From Candidatus Gastranaerophilales bacterium (GTDB lineage Bacteria; Cyanobacteriota; Vampirovibrionia; Gastranaerophilales; Gastranaerophilaceae): 40,187 bases of DNA. Positions 13,921 through 23,269 of the stretch are shown one piece after another (the stretch's first letter is position 1; every line of letters begins with the position of its first letter). Both the position numbers and the translations under genes were made by a program. The DNA lies in the NCBI GenBank assembly GCA_944322855.1, contig CALUQG010000018.1:1-40187 (forward strand). The letters are read 5' to 3'. The notes beneath the pieces are model-generated. The model had not been told where the DNA came from, made no database searches, and saw only the letters and a list, made by a program, of their open reading frames with translations.

Positions 13921-14541
13921 TTATTTTTCACTTTTTTCTGTAAAATGTACATTTTTGAAAAATTGTTCTGAGATAATCTGGGAATATTTATTACCTTGAT
14001 TTACGGAGACTATAATTTTGTTTTCACCATCTTTGTCCTGAGCAACAGAGATTAATCCTTTGATTTCTTTAACGGGGAGATTGGTAACTTCAGCTTCAAA
14101 CCTTGCATAAGGAACGGTTTGACCCATTGCTTTCATTGTTCCATGTTTGGTAATTTTGAAATTTTCTATATGTATGTACTGGTATTCAAGCTTTTTGTTA
14201 ATATCGCTGATTTTTTTTTCGAGCTTTCCGTTTTTGAAATCATCTTTGGAAAGCTTTAGAGTTTTGTTTTCATTAACTACGGCCATTTTTTGTCCTGTTG
14301 CATTGTGTTCCGCTAAAACAGCCCTGAAGCCCAGAACATTCGTAGATTTTGCGATTTCATATTCATCAGGAATTTTTGAAAAATCTGCAACATCTTTGCT
14401 TTTTTCGATAAGACTTTCCTGTGATGGTTTTTCAAACGGGTGCCAGTTTTTTACAATCCAATCCCATCCGCCGAGAGACTTAAATCCTATTATGGCAAGT
14501 ACAATTATAGCTATTTTTATTATAAGTTTTAAACATCCCAT
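13921..14541 (-). CDS. Hypothetical protein with N-terminal membrane anchor
   Basis: A protein of about 206 aa that I do not recognise. It starts MGCLKLIIKIAIIVLAIIGF, a signal anchor or uncleaved signal peptide; Cys 3 is too close to the start for a lipobox. The rest is a soluble, Lys/Glu-rich domain ending in KNVHFTEKSEK and is probably outside the membrane. A frame start 48 bases upstream exists but would overlap the end of purB and has no ribosome binding site; GAGAGG seven bases before the chosen ATG decides the start. It lies between purB and ribD in the same direction with tiny gaps, so it is probably in their operon. Confidence 0.7.
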   Translation of the reverse strand: MGCLKLIIKIAIIVLAIIGFKSLGGWDWIVKNWHPFEKPSQESLIEKSKDVADFSKIPDEYEIAKSTNVLGFRAVLAEHNATGQKMAVVNENKTLKLSKDDFKNGKLEKKISDINKKLEYQYIHIENFKITKHGTMKAMGQTVPYARFEAEVTNLPVKEIKGLISVAQDKDGENKIIVSVNQGNKYSQIISEQFFKNVHFTEKSEK

Positions 14542-14557
14542 TTTTGACCTCTCATTT

Positions 14558-15853
14558 TTAAATACCAAATCTTTTATAAATGGTATCAATATTTCTCAAA
14601 TAGTACTCTGAATCAAAACAATTTTCAATTTCATCTTTGCTTAAAATTTCTGTGACCTCAGCATCATTTTCAAGATTTTTTCTGAAATTTCCCTCCGGAT
14701 TGTTAAATGCGGCAAGGGCATTTCTTTGAGTAAGAGTATAGGCTTTTTCTCTGGATAGACCTTTTGAGGTTAATTCAAGAAGCACACGCTGAGAAAAAAC
14801 TATACCGCCGAAAAGATGAGTATTTTTCAGCATATTATTACTGTGAACCACAAGTCCGTCGACGAGCTTGTTAAAGCGGTTGAGCATATAATCGATAAGT
14901 ATTGTTGAATCAGGGAAAATTATACGTTCAACCGAGCTGTGTGAAATATCTCTTTCGTGCCACAGAGGGATATTATCCATTGCCGCAATAGCATTGCTTT
15001 TTACAACTCTAGCGAGACCTGAAAGATTTTCGGATGAAATCGGATTTTTTTTGTGCGGCATTGCAGAAGAGCCTTTCTGCCCTTTTTTGAAGGCTTCTTC
15101 AACCTCAAGCACTTCTGTTTTTTGAAGGTGTCTGATTTCAATAGCAAACTGTTCAATTGCAGCAGCAATCATTGCCAGAGAGTGCAGGTAATTTGCGTGA
15201 TAATCTCTTGCAATAACTTGTGTCGAAATTCTGGCAGGTTTCAATCCGAGACTTTTGCAGGTAAGCTGTTCAATTTCAGGAGGAATATTACTGTATGTTC
15301 CGACAGGGCCTGAAATTTGCCCTACGGCTATATCTTCTTTTGCAAGAAGAAAATGCTTTTTTGCTCTTTCAAAAACGTCAAGCCAGCTGCATAATTTGAC
15401 ACCAAAAGTCATTGGTTCGGCATGAACACCGTGAGAGCGGCCGATACAAATTGTTTTTTTATGCTCTATTGCTTTATTTTTTATTGTTTCAATCACCTCA
15501 TCAAGGTCTTTTTCAATAATTTCAGATGCTTTTTGGATTTGCAATGCAAATGCTGTATCAATTACATCGGAACTTGTCATCCCCATATGGATATATCTTG
15601 ATGCTTCACCGACATTTTCATTGACGTTTGTCAAAAAAGCAATTACATCGTGCCCGACTTCTTTTTCTATTTCATCTATTCTTGATACTGAAAATGAAGC
15701 TTTTTCTTTTATTTGTTTCAATGCTTCGTCAGGAATTTGTCCGAGTTTGTTGTAGGCTTCACAAACTGCGATTTCTACATTCAGATAAAAACCGAATTTG
15801 GATTCAAGTTCCCAAATATCTTTCATTTCTTTCAGACTGTATCTTTCAATCAT
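14558..15853 (-). CDS. purB: Adenylosuccinate lyase
   Basis: PurB cleaves adenylosuccinate to AMP and SAICAR to AICAR, releasing fumarate, in purine synthesis. The fumarase/aspartase superfamily signature is GSSAMPHKKNPISSENL, which holds the mobile catalytic-Ser loop. The catalytic His lies in MGMTSSDVIDTAFALQ and GRSHGVHAEPMTFG. The length (431 aa) is typical of the bacterial short form. AAGGAT lies eight bases before the ATG. The downstream neighbour in the same direction is the membrane-anchored hypothetical protein, and a phosphoesterase gene lies 18 bases upstream, so the four genes from the phosphoesterase to ribD form a likely operon. Confidence 0.96.
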   Translation of the reverse strand: MIERYSLKEMKDIWELESKFGFYLNVEIAVCEAYNKLGQIPDEALKQIKEKASFSVSRIDEIEKEVGHDVIAFLTNVNENVGEASRYIHMGMTSSDVIDTAFALQIQKASEIIEKDLDEVIETIKNKAIEHKKTICIGRSHGVHAEPMTFGVKLCSWLDVFERAKKHFLLAKEDIAVGQISGPVGTYSNIPPEIEQLTCKSLGLKPARISTQVIARDYHANYLHSLAMIAAAIEQFAIEIRHLQKTEVLEVEEAFKKGQKGSSAMPHKKNPISSENLSGLARVVKSNAIAAMDNIPLWHERDISHSSVERIIFPDSTILIDYMLNRFNKLVDGLVVHSNNMLKNTHLFGGIVFSQRVLLELTSKGLSREKAYTLTQRNALAAFNNPEGNFRKNLENDAEVTEILSKDEIENCFDSEYYLRNIDTIYKRFGI

Positions 15854-15871
15854 ATTAAAATCCTTTTATTT

Positions 15872-16627
15872 TTATTGTGGGTAGCGAGATGTTGCATGGA
15901 TTAGCATTTGAGCCAGTTTGTCAGCTCCTTCAAATCCACGATTTTGGAGTATTGATGCTGCTTTTTTGAAGTCGTAGTCTACCAGATTATGTTTTATTGT
16001 AAATTCGCCATTTTTTTCATTTGTGATTTCCAAAACAGCATAGCAGGCTTTTGGCTCTTCGCTGAAAGGTCGCCCCACACTGCCGACATTAACTACAGTT
16101 TGTTTTGTTGTTGTCTGGTAGCCGCAAGGTACATGAGTGTGTCCGCAAAAAATTATGTTGGCATCAGTACCTGCTATCATTTCTTCCACCTCTTCTATTT
16201 TTAGGTTGGCAAAGATATTTTCGTTGTTTTTCCTCGGGCTTCCATGGACAAGAAGAATTTTTAAATTGCCGATAGTTATTTCTTTTTGTTTCGGAAGATT
16301 TCTCAGGAATTGTTTTTGTTCTTCAGAAACTACTGTTACATCGCATTCAAGAGCATGTGCCATTACAGGGTTGTTTTCTTCAAGCATGTGAATCATTTGA
16401 TTATCACAATTAGCAATCATTTCATCTGTGTTGCCTTGAATTAAAGTAAAGTCATATTCTTGCATCAATTCTTTAATTTTTTCAATTGTTTCAAACGGCT
16501 GAGGGCCTGCCATAGCAAGATCGCCGAGACAATAAATTTTTTCGCAATTTTCTTTTTTTATATTTTCAAGCACTGCTTCAAGCGCCTGTATGTTTCCATG
16601 TATGTCTGATATTACTGCTATTTTCAT
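15872..16627 (-). CDS. Metallophosphoesterase, YfcE/MJ0936-like
   Basis: A 251-aa calcineurin-like phosphoesterase. The dinuclear metal site motifs appear in order: SDIHGNIQALEAVL at the N-terminus, GDLAMAGPQP, GNTDEMI, LVHGSPR and GHTHVPCGY. The compact size and VNVGSVGRPFSEEP resemble the YfcE/MJ0936 group, which act as phosphodiesterases on small substrates in vitro. The physiological substrate is unknown. AAGGAAAAAAGT precedes the ATG. It follows the diguanylate cyclase gene by 18 bases and precedes purB by 18 bases. Confidence 0.88.
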   Translation of the reverse strand: MKIAVISDIHGNIQALEAVLENIKKENCEKIYCLGDLAMAGPQPFETIEKIKELMQEYDFTLIQGNTDEMIANCDNQMIHMLEENNPVMAHALECDVTVVSEEQKQFLRNLPKQKEITIGNLKILLVHGSPRKNNENIFANLKIEEVEEMIAGTDANIIFCGHTHVPCGYQTTTKQTVVNVGSVGRPFSEEPKACYAVLEITNEKNGEFTIKHNLVDYDFKKAASILQNRGFEGADKLAQMLIHATSRYPQ

Positions 16628-16645
16628 ACTTTTTTCCTTATAAAA

Positions 16646-18154
16646 TTACTCAAAACTTTCATCATAAACAACAACTCTGTTTCGGCCTCGTTTTTTTGCT
16701 TCATAAAGTGCGGCATCTGCATTTTGATACAACTTTTCAGGTGTTGAAAATTTCTTTTCAAACTCACTTACTCCGACACTAATGGTTACTTTCAGACTAT
16801 CAACTCCGAGTACTTTGTCTTCTGATATGTTTATATCAGCTTTTTCTACGGCAGAGCGAAGTCTCTGGGCAACAAAAGCGGCTTCTCTGATTTTTGTATC
16901 GGGCAGAAGAATACAAAACTCCTCGCCTCCGTATCTTGAGGCTATATCATATTCACGGAGTTCGTGAGCAACAATCTTTGCAACATTTTTTAATACACAG
17001 TCTCCGGCAGCGTGCCCCCATGTATCATTCACCTTTTTAAAATAATCAATATCCAGCATTATACAGCAAAGAGGTTTTTTGTTTCTTTTTGCGTTAGCAA
17101 ATTCCTGTTTAAGTCGTATTTCAAATTGTCTTCGGTTATTTAGCCCTGTTAATGCATCAAGTGTAGCATATTTAAGCACCTGTGCGTAGGCATTGGCTCT
17201 TTGGGTTGTGATTGAAGCCTGGGCACTCAGCTGGCAGAGGTAATCAATATCAGCTTTTGATAATTTGTCAATGTTGCTGCTTGCTGCAATCACTCCGACT
17301 GTTCTTTCTTCATTTCTGATAGCAAAGAGTCCTGTCTTGCCATCTTTTGATACAATATGAGATTTTGAGTTTGTCATTTTTGAAAGAAGTCTCAGTACAT
17401 TTTCATCCTGGCAGTCTAACGGCCAAAAAAGTTTATATTTTCCGTTTTCTTGTTTTGTAAAAATATAAATTAAATGTTCACTGACAAATCTGTCTATTAG
17501 TTCTCCGATTATAGGCAGGATATATTCAAGTTCATACTGTGTTTCTATAAGTTTTGCTATGCTTTTCATGACCTGCTGAAACTTTATATTCGCACACAGG
17601 TGTCTATTGAGAATTTTATTTACAACAACAGTGCTGATTTGTGATATTGCTATTCTTAAGGCATTCAAAAATAATGAATTTTGTACATCTTTACTAACAG
17701 TATCAAAATTTATTTCAATGACTCCGATAAGCTTTTTTTCGTTAAAAACAGGGAAATATAAAAGATTTTTTTCTTTGTTGAGACTTTCAAAAAACTGTTT
17801 TTTCAAATCAAGTTTTGTATTATACTTAAGCAATTTATTATTAATAATAAAACCTTTGTCAAAAACTGATTTTAGTTTTTCAAAAATATTTTCAACAAGC
17901 TCTTGCTGTTGATTTTTTTCTATAATAATCCAGCTTTTGACAAAATCTCTCAATGTTGAAGTCATTTCATCCCTAATGAAAATCTGGAAATTGTTAATTG
18001 AAAGATATTTTTGAAAAATTTCTTTTAATTTTAAAACAAGAGCCTGAGATTCTTCATCATACGAGTGTAAAGGAGCAAGAGCATTGGATATTTCCCAAAG
18101 AAAAGTCATCTCTTTAGTGCAGTTTGTTTTAGAAACTTGTGTCATATCTTCCAT
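16646..18154 (-). CDS. GGDEF-domain diguanylate cyclase with GAF-type sensor region
   Basis: The C-terminal domain makes the second messenger c-di-GMP from two GTP. Its active-site motif is GGEEF at about residue 419-423 of the longest frame, preceded at the right distance by REYD, an inhibitory I-site (RxxD), so product feedback is expected. The start of the domain is marked by ATLDALTGLNNRRQFE. The N-terminal ~330 residues contain one or two GAF-like sensory segments with no membrane helix, so it is a cytoplasmic sensor. The longest frame overlaps the upstream TPR gene by 56 bases; I use the internal ATG (MEDMTQ) closest to a usable AGAGG, though another ATG nine bases later is possible. 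Its start overlaps the TPR stop codon region, so the two are coupled. Confidence 0.9.
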   Translation of the reverse strand: MEDMTQVSKTNCTKEMTFLWEISNALAPLHSYDEESQALVLKLKEIFQKYLSINNFQIFIRDEMTSTLRDFVKSWIIIEKNQQQELVENIFEKLKSVFDKGFIINNKLLKYNTKLDLKKQFFESLNKEKNLLYFPVFNEKKLIGVIEINFDTVSKDVQNSLFLNALRIAISQISTVVVNKILNRHLCANIKFQQVMKSIAKLIETQYELEYILPIIGELIDRFVSEHLIYIFTKQENGKYKLFWPLDCQDENVLRLLSKMTNSKSHIVSKDGKTGLFAIRNEERTVGVIAASSNIDKLSKADIDYLCQLSAQASITTQRANAYAQVLKYATLDALTGLNNRRQFEIRLKQEFANAKRNKKPLCCIMLDIDYFKKVNDTWGHAAGDCVLKNVAKIVAHELREYDIASRYGGEEFCILLPDTKIREAAFVAQRLRSAVEKADINISEDKVLGVDSLKVTISVGVSEFEKKFSTPEKLYQNADAALYEAKKRGRNRVVVYDESFE

Positions 18155-19301
18155 TGTACATTGTGTCCTCTTCAAATTCTTCAAATATTTTTTTCGAAGT
18201 ACATTTTGAAAAACTCTTTTTCATGAATTTATCAGCTTCTTCTGAATTGACAACGACTTTTCCGTTTACATAAGTTATATGGTTAACACCCAGAGGGTCA
18301 TTTTCATTTTGGATTTCTTCAGATTCAATATGAGGGGTTTTCATTCCTTCTTTGACCTGTGATTCAGGCGCTATACCTCTTCTTGTTGTTTTATATTCTT
18401 CATTGATTGTGGATTTTTCAACAACCTGTGAATAAATATCAAAGATATATTTGGCAATATATGGATCTTGCTGTGAGTTTACAATGAGCATTGATTTTTC
18501 AAGTTCTTCTTGAGATTCTCTCAGCTTGCCGAGTTTTCTAAGTAAAATAGCAAGGTTGTAATGAGCATCAAAAGCAAATGGTTCAAGTTCAATGGCTCTG
18601 CAATAACTCAAGCCGGCTTCTTTATAATTGCCTAAGATATGATTAGCCAATGCGTAATTATAGTTTATATTGTAGCTTTTTTTCTTGCGTTTTAATGCTT
18701 TTCTGTAACATTCAATTGCTTTTTCTATGTAATCATTTGCTGCATGGGTTTTTTCACCTATTAACATTGCTTTTCCTCTGTAGGCTATACCCATGTTGTA
18801 GAGCGCAATAGTTTTATTTTCTCTTGTGCTTTTTACACTATCAAATACAAGAGGAATATGAACTGTAACCCTCTTTGTCTCAAGTATTGTTTGATATTCT
18901 CTTATTGCTTTATCAAAATCAGACATTTTTTCAGCCGAAACAATACCGAGATTCATTCTGCATACAATAAATTTCGGATCATATTTCAGGGCTTCTTCAT
19001 ACTGTTCTACAGCAGAAAAATAATCTTCGTATTTTACATATATATTTCCCAGATTACATCTTGCAAGTGAGTGTTCCGGATATCTTTCGAGGCCTGTTTT
19101 ATAAAATTTTATTGCTTTATCAAGTTTGTGTGCTTTGTACGCTTTGTCTCCTTTGTAGACGTAGTACATCCCAAAGACTTTATTAACCTGTTTTACATAC
19201 CATCCCCAGAAAACAAACAGTGAGAGCAAAAACAGGAGTATAAAAATACCGGCTATAACTTTCGGTACAGTTTTTTCAAAAAGCTTTTTCAAAAATCTCA
19301 T
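18129..19301 (-). CDS. Membrane-anchored TPR protein
   Basis: A 390-aa protein with an N-terminal signal anchor (about residues 15-37, VIAGIFILLFLLSLFVFWGW), followed by about six tetratricopeptide repeats up to residue 290. The repeats include LARCNLGNIYVKYEDYFSAV and AHYNLAILLRKLGKLRESQE. A variable C-terminal tail is acidic and Asn/Glu-rich. TPRs act as binding scaffolds, so it is probably a membrane-tethered adaptor. The gene runs into the diguanylate cyclase gene with an overlap, which suggests a shared signalling function; that link is inferred from position only. It is the first gene of the minus strand unit. Confidence 0.85.
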   Translation of the reverse strand: MRFLKKLFEKTVPKVIAGIFILLFLLSLFVFWGWYVKQVNKVFGMYYVYKGDKAYKAHKLDKAIKFYKTGLERYPEHSLARCNLGNIYVKYEDYFSAVEQYEEALKYDPKFIVCRMNLGIVSAEKMSDFDKAIREYQTILETKRVTVHIPLVFDSVKSTRENKTIALYNMGIAYRGKAMLIGEKTHAANDYIEKAIECYRKALKRKKKSYNINYNYALANHILGNYKEAGLSYCRAIELEPFAFDAHYNLAILLRKLGKLRESQEELEKSMLIVNSQQDPYIAKYIFDIYSQVVEKSTINEEYKTTRRGIAPESQVKEGMKTPHIESEEIQNENDPLGVNHITYVNGKVVVNSEEADKFMKKSFSKCTSKKIFEEFEEDTMYNGRYDTSF

Positions 19302-19495
19302 ACGTTTATTTTATACTTCTCAATACCGAATAGGCAAGTTATAAATCAAATTCAATTCATACATTTGTAGTAGAAGACACTGGATTTTTACCTTTTCCAG
19401 TTGATGAAAAATGCAGTGAAAAATATACAATCAACATGTAGGCTATTAATTTATATTGTTAAGAAAGAAGTATATTAAGAAAGAGCGTATTTATT

Positions 19496-19642
19496 ATGAA
19501 AACAAATTCAGTAGATTTTAACGAAAGAAAATTCACAATAACAGATATATTTGCAAACCAGCATCCTGTAATTAACAGCTGGATAATGCTGAGTGCAATA
19601 GCTATTGTTGCTCTTTATGCTATTACTTTTACAACCGTGTAG
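19496..19642 (+). CDS. Small single-pass membrane protein (48 aa)
   Basis: A 48-codon ORF starting MKTNSVDFNERKF and ending ALYAITFTTV. The first 27 residues are polar and the last ~20 (WIMLSAIAIVALYAITF) form one transmembrane helix, so it is a tail-anchored or type II small membrane protein. AAGAAAGAG lies about nine bases upstream as a plausible ribosome binding site. The ORF fills most of the gap between the TPR gene and the convergent sigma factor gene and has clean codons. I do not recognise it. Confidence 0.55.
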   Translation: MKTNSVDFNERKFTITDIFANQHPVINSWIMLSAIAIVALYAITFTTV

Positions 19643-19645
19643 AAA

Positions 19646-20650
19646 TTAACTGAAGTAATTTTTTAGACTTTTAGTCAAATTGTTATTTTTGCACAATTTT
19701 TTGAGCTTGCTTATGGCACGGTTTTCTATCTGTCTGATACGTTCACGAGAAACCCCGTATCTTGAGCCTATTTCTTCAAGCGTTTTTCTGTTTCCGTCAT
19801 CGTTTAGTCCGTATCTCATTATTAAAACATCACGTTCTTTCGGACTGAGCTGATTGAGCATTTTTTGAATATCTTCAAAAAGATTTTCCTGTGAAACTCT
19901 GCTGTCGGGAGACATTGTTGATTCGTCAACTATAAAATCCCCCAGTTTTGAAGATTCATCTTTTGCTGTGGCAGGAGTTTCTATACTTATTGTAGATTGA
20001 GCGGCTTTTATTAAAGATGTAAGTTTTGAAACAGGTATACCGACTCTGTATGCAATTTCTTCTTTTGAAGGAACTTTGCCGGATTCTGTTGTTAAATCAA
20101 CCGTGACTTTTTTAATTTTGCTCAATGTTTCAATCATATGAACAGGAAGTCGGATTATTCTGGATTTGTCAGCTATGGCTCTGGTTATAGACTGTTGAAT
20201 CCACCATGTAGCGTATGTAGAAAATTTGTACCCCTTTGCATAATCAAATTTTTCCGCTGCTTTCATAAGCCCCATGTTGCCTTCCTGAATTAAATCAAGA
20301 AAAGAAAGACCTCTTCCTATATATTTTTTTGCAATGCTTACAACAAGACGCAAATTAGCATTAACAAGAGTTTCTTTTGCTTCATCATCATTTTTTTCTT
20401 TGATTTTTTTTGCGACTTCAAGTTCTTGTTCTGCACTTAGAAGGGGGATTTTTCCTATTTGCTGCAGGTAAATTTTCACAGAATCATCTGCACTGACAGA
20501 AGAAGCATTTTCTGCAGTTTTGGGTTCCTCAACTGAAAGAAGCAAATCTTCGTCTTCCGGTTCTTCATTAATTTTTTCTATAGATAACTCAGCATCAGTT
20601 TCATTATTTTCAATATCTTCTTCGCTGAATTTTTCTGTTTTCCGTGCCAT
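19646..20650 (-). CDS. RNA polymerase sigma factor, sigma-70 group 2 (RpoD-like)
   Basis: A 334-aa sigma-70 factor. Region 1.2 is at [26 protein letters not shown]. Region 2 has [21 protein letters not shown] and the -10-recognising stretch [20 protein letters not shown]. Region 3 starts at [12 protein letters not shown] and region 4 ends with the helix-turn-helix [18 protein letters not shown]. Region 1.1 is replaced by a short acidic tail. A second, more typical primary sigma factor lies behind dnaG at 27.1 kb, so this one is probably a group 2 alternative factor of the kind common in cyanobacteria, used in stress or nutrient responses. rlmB lies 27 bases upstream in the same direction. Confidence 0.9.
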   Translation of the reverse strand: MARKTEKFSEEDIENNETDAELSIEKINEEPEDEDLLLSVEEPKTAENASSVSADDSVKIYLQQIGKIPLLSAEQELEVAKKIKEKNDDEAKETLVNANLRLVVSIAKKYIGRGLSFLDLIQEGNMGLMKAAEKFDYAKGYKFSTYATWWIQQSITRAIADKSRIIRLPVHMIETLSKIKKVTVDLTTESGKVPSKEEIAYRVGIPVSKLTSLIKAAQSTISIETPATAKDESSKLGDFIVDESTMSPDSRVSQENLFEDIQKMLNQLSPKERDVLIMRYGLNDDGNRKTLEEIGSRYGVSRERIRQIENRAISKLKKLCKNNNLTKSLKNYFS

Positions 20651-20677
20651 TTATGCTCCTATTATTAGATAACAATA

Positions 20678-21439
20678 TTATACACTATGTTTTTTTGTTT
20701 GTATCATTTGTCTTACCGATTCATAAATAATGACTGATGCTGCATTTGAAACATTAAGTGAGTTAAAATCTCTTAACATGGGTATTTTAACTATAAAATC
20801 TGATTTTTTTAAATTGTTTTTAGATACCCCTGTTTGTTCTCCGCCCATAATCAGTGCAAAATTCATATCGGTATAGTTGATATCGTAATAATTATCCTTC
20901 CCGTGTGCATCTGCTGCAATTATCCAGTAGTTGTTATCTTTTAATTTGTCTATGGCATTCGAAAGACTATTAACCTGAATTAATGGTATATGGTTAATAG
21001 CACCGGCAGAAGTTTTTTCAACGGTAGCACTAACCTGTGCATTGCGTCTGCTTGGGATTATAATTGCGTTATACCCTGCGCATGCCGCAGTTCTTATAAT
21101 GGCACCCAGGTTATGTGGGTCTTCAATCCCGTCTAATATTACAACTTTTGAAAATGTTGTTTTGCTGCTTTTAGTTAAAAACTCATAAAAATCTAAATAT
21201 TCAACGGGAGAAACCATTGCAATCACTCCCTGATGAGCTAAACCTTCGAAGTCACGAAATTTTTCTTTTGGTACAAATTGAAAAACTATACCATTTGATT
21301 TAGCTTTTTGAATTATTTCGTTAATTTTTACATCATTTGATGCATTTTTAGAAATTAATATTTTGTTAACTTTTCTATAGTTTGTGTTAAGAACCTCTGA
21401 AACAGCGTTTCTGCCGTATATATAATTTTTTACATCCAT
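20678..21439 (-). CDS. rlmB: 23S rRNA (guanosine-2'-O-)-methyltransferase RlmB (TrmH/SpoU family)
   Basis: A SPOUT-class RNA ribose methyltransferase of 253 aa that uses S-adenosylmethionine. The N-terminal YIYGRNAVSEVL is the substrate-binding domain typical of RlmB. The three family motifs follow: LDGIEDPHNLGAIIRTA, ALIMGGEQTGVSK and IPMLRDFNSLNVSNAASVI, which form the trefoil-knot cofactor site. The expected target is G2251 in the peptidyl-transferase loop of 23S rRNA, from the family; the exact base is not shown by the sequence. It is followed by the group 2 sigma factor gene in the same direction. Confidence 0.92.
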   Translation of the reverse strand: MDVKNYIYGRNAVSEVLNTNYRKVNKILISKNASNDVKINEIIQKAKSNGIVFQFVPKEKFRDFEGLAHQGVIAMVSPVEYLDFYEFLTKSSKTTFSKVVILDGIEDPHNLGAIIRTAACAGYNAIIIPSRRNAQVSATVEKTSAGAINHIPLIQVNSLSNAIDKLKDNNYWIIAADAHGKDNYYDINYTDMNFALIMGGEQTGVSKNNLKKSDFIVKIPMLRDFNSLNVSNAASVIIYESVRQMIQTKKHSV

Positions 21440-21545
21440 AATTTCTTTCTTAATTTTATCAATTTTAATAATCTTGCCATAATAATTATACTATAATATA
21501 ATTAACTAGGTTTTATGTAATAATTTTAAAATTTGGAATTAGTAA

Positions 21546-23222
21546 ATGGATAATTTTTTAGCAAAGTTAAGACCTGATACAAAGGTAAATGTCGGAGTTT
21601 CAGTATCTCCTAATGTAGGCTTGGAAATGATTATGGTTGATCCTGCGCAGCATAAAATTGTGAAATATGCGCATAGACCCCTTGCTTATAATACTTCTAC
21701 CAGAGAGATAGAAGACTATGGTGAATTTAAGACGGCTCTTAGTGATTTGTTTAATGAGTTGAAGATAGATCCTAAAAATTCAAATGTTGTTTTGAATATG
21801 CCGAGTGTAGCTTTCGGTCATGCATTTTTGCCTACTGTTCTTGATGATGAAGGTGTTACTGGTGCGTTGACTTCAAAAGTTGAAGAAAGCTATTTGTTCA
21901 AAAAGAATGTCCCTGTTGTCAGCTGGGTCGAAGTTAAAGAGAATAATTCGACAGAAAAAAGATATATATTATATTCTGCAATGCAAGAAGGTGTTGTGGA
22001 TGTTATAAAACAAATATTTTCTGAATTGGGCGCTACACTTGCTGCTATTGAAAATACTTATTCATCTTTAATAAAAACACTTGAATATACTGAATTGACA
22101 AGAGATTTTGCAAAAACTCCGGGTTCCTGGAATATACTTCTTGTGTCATCAAATAGTTATGCGGTATTCTCTTTGGTTGACTATAATGTTATTGAGTACT
22201 ATGAAGATCCGCTTGCTATTAAATCATTTAGCAATGATGAGGTTTATGTTGCAATTTCTCAGGCGGCATCTGCGGTTTTGGAAAAATTCCCTTCTGACAA
22301 GCTTTTGATTATGAGTGAATCAAATGATGTCAGTGCGGAAATTCTTGCCATACAGATGAAACAGCCGGGTGATGTTATATTCCTTGAATGCAACCAGTAT
22401 GCAAAAGCTCCAATTATGGATGTTGATTTGAATGTATTGCCTCATTACATTAAGGCAATTACTCCCGAAGCAATTGGTGCTGCTATATATAGATCAAGAG
22501 AATTCAGTCTTAAATTGAATTTCTTGTCTACAAACGATATTAAAGCACCTGATACTATTGATGTAATGGGCTTTGCTCTTACTCAGGAACAGTTGATGAT
22601 TTATACTGCTTTGATTGGAGTTGCAATTGTTGCTGTATGTTTCTTCTGTTCAATGGCTCTTGGTACATACATTTCAAGTCTTGAGGCTAAAAAAGCTTCT
22701 CTGGATCAGGAAAATACGACATTGCAGGCTGAACTTACTGATTTACAGAAGGACAGCGGCAAGATAGATATTTATACAGCTGCAAAAGATATAGATAAAA
22801 GTATGCTGGATAAAATATTGTATTACAATGCAATAGGAGCTGATATACCGGCTCATGTCTGGTTGACAGCTTTTTATGCTGATACAAAAGGAACTTACGG
22901 AATTGAAGGTGAAACATCATCTGTAGATGAGGTTTATTTGTTCTTTAGAAATATAAAATCTCAAGTACCGACATCAAATATTCTTCTTTCAAAATTGAGT
23001 GTTGATGACAATGACGGTGCTATAGATATAGAGCAGACAACAAATGCTAATTATTCGTTCGAATTGTCGAATTCGGGTTATAGCGCAGTTGCTGCTAAAA
23101 GAGAAGCAGCTGCGAAAAAAGCTGCAAAAGCTGTTGCGGACGGTGCTGCCGGTGCGGCTCAACAAGCTGTCGACGGTGCAAATATGGAAGTTCCTAATTT
23201 GCCGTCTTTGCCTTCAGAATAG
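21546..23222 (+). CDS. PilM-PilN fusion, type IV pilus inner-membrane platform
   Basis: PilM is a cytoplasmic actin-like ATP-binding protein that binds the N-terminal peptide of the membrane protein PilN; with PilO they form the inner-membrane platform of type IV pili. Here both are in one 558-aa chain. Residues 1 to about 315 are PilM-like (KVNVGVSVSPNVGLEMIMVD, ending EAIGAAIYRS). LKLNFLS at 322-328 matches the PilN peptide that normally docks on PilM. A transmembrane helix (about 350-374) is followed by a coiled coil and a PilN-like periplasmic domain, then an Ala-rich tail. The classical phosphate motifs of PilM are weak, so nucleotide binding is uncertain. The pilO gene follows 47 bases later. 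PilM in a fused form would fix its stoichiometry with PilN. Confidence 0.8.
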   Translation: MDNFLAKLRPDTKVNVGVSVSPNVGLEMIMVDPAQHKIVKYAHRPLAYNTSTREIEDYGEFKTALSDLFNELKIDPKNSNVVLNMPSVAFGHAFLPTVLDDEGVTGALTSKVEESYLFKKNVPVVSWVEVKENNSTEKRYILYSAMQEGVVDVIKQIFSELGATLAAIENTYSSLIKTLEYTELTRDFAKTPGSWNILLVSSNSYAVFSLVDYNVIEYYEDPLAIKSFSNDEVYVAISQAASAVLEKFPSDKLLIMSESNDVSAEILAIQMKQPGDVIFLECNQYAKAPIMDVDLNVLPHYIKAITPEAIGAAIYRSREFSLKLNFLSTNDIKAPDTIDVMGFALTQEQLMIYTALIGVAIVAVCFFCSMALGTYISSLEAKKASLDQENTTLQAELTDLQKDSGKIDIYTAAKDIDKSMLDKILYYNAIGADIPAHVWLTAFYADTKGTYGIEGETSSVDEVYLFFRNIKSQVPTSNILLSKLSVDDNDGAIDIEQTTNANYSFELSNSGYSAVAAKREAAAKKAAKAVADGAAGAAQQAVDGANMEVPNLPSLPSE

Positions 23223-23269
23223 TAGGATTTTAGTTTAATAATTGAATTTAACCATCGAAAGGGTATAAA

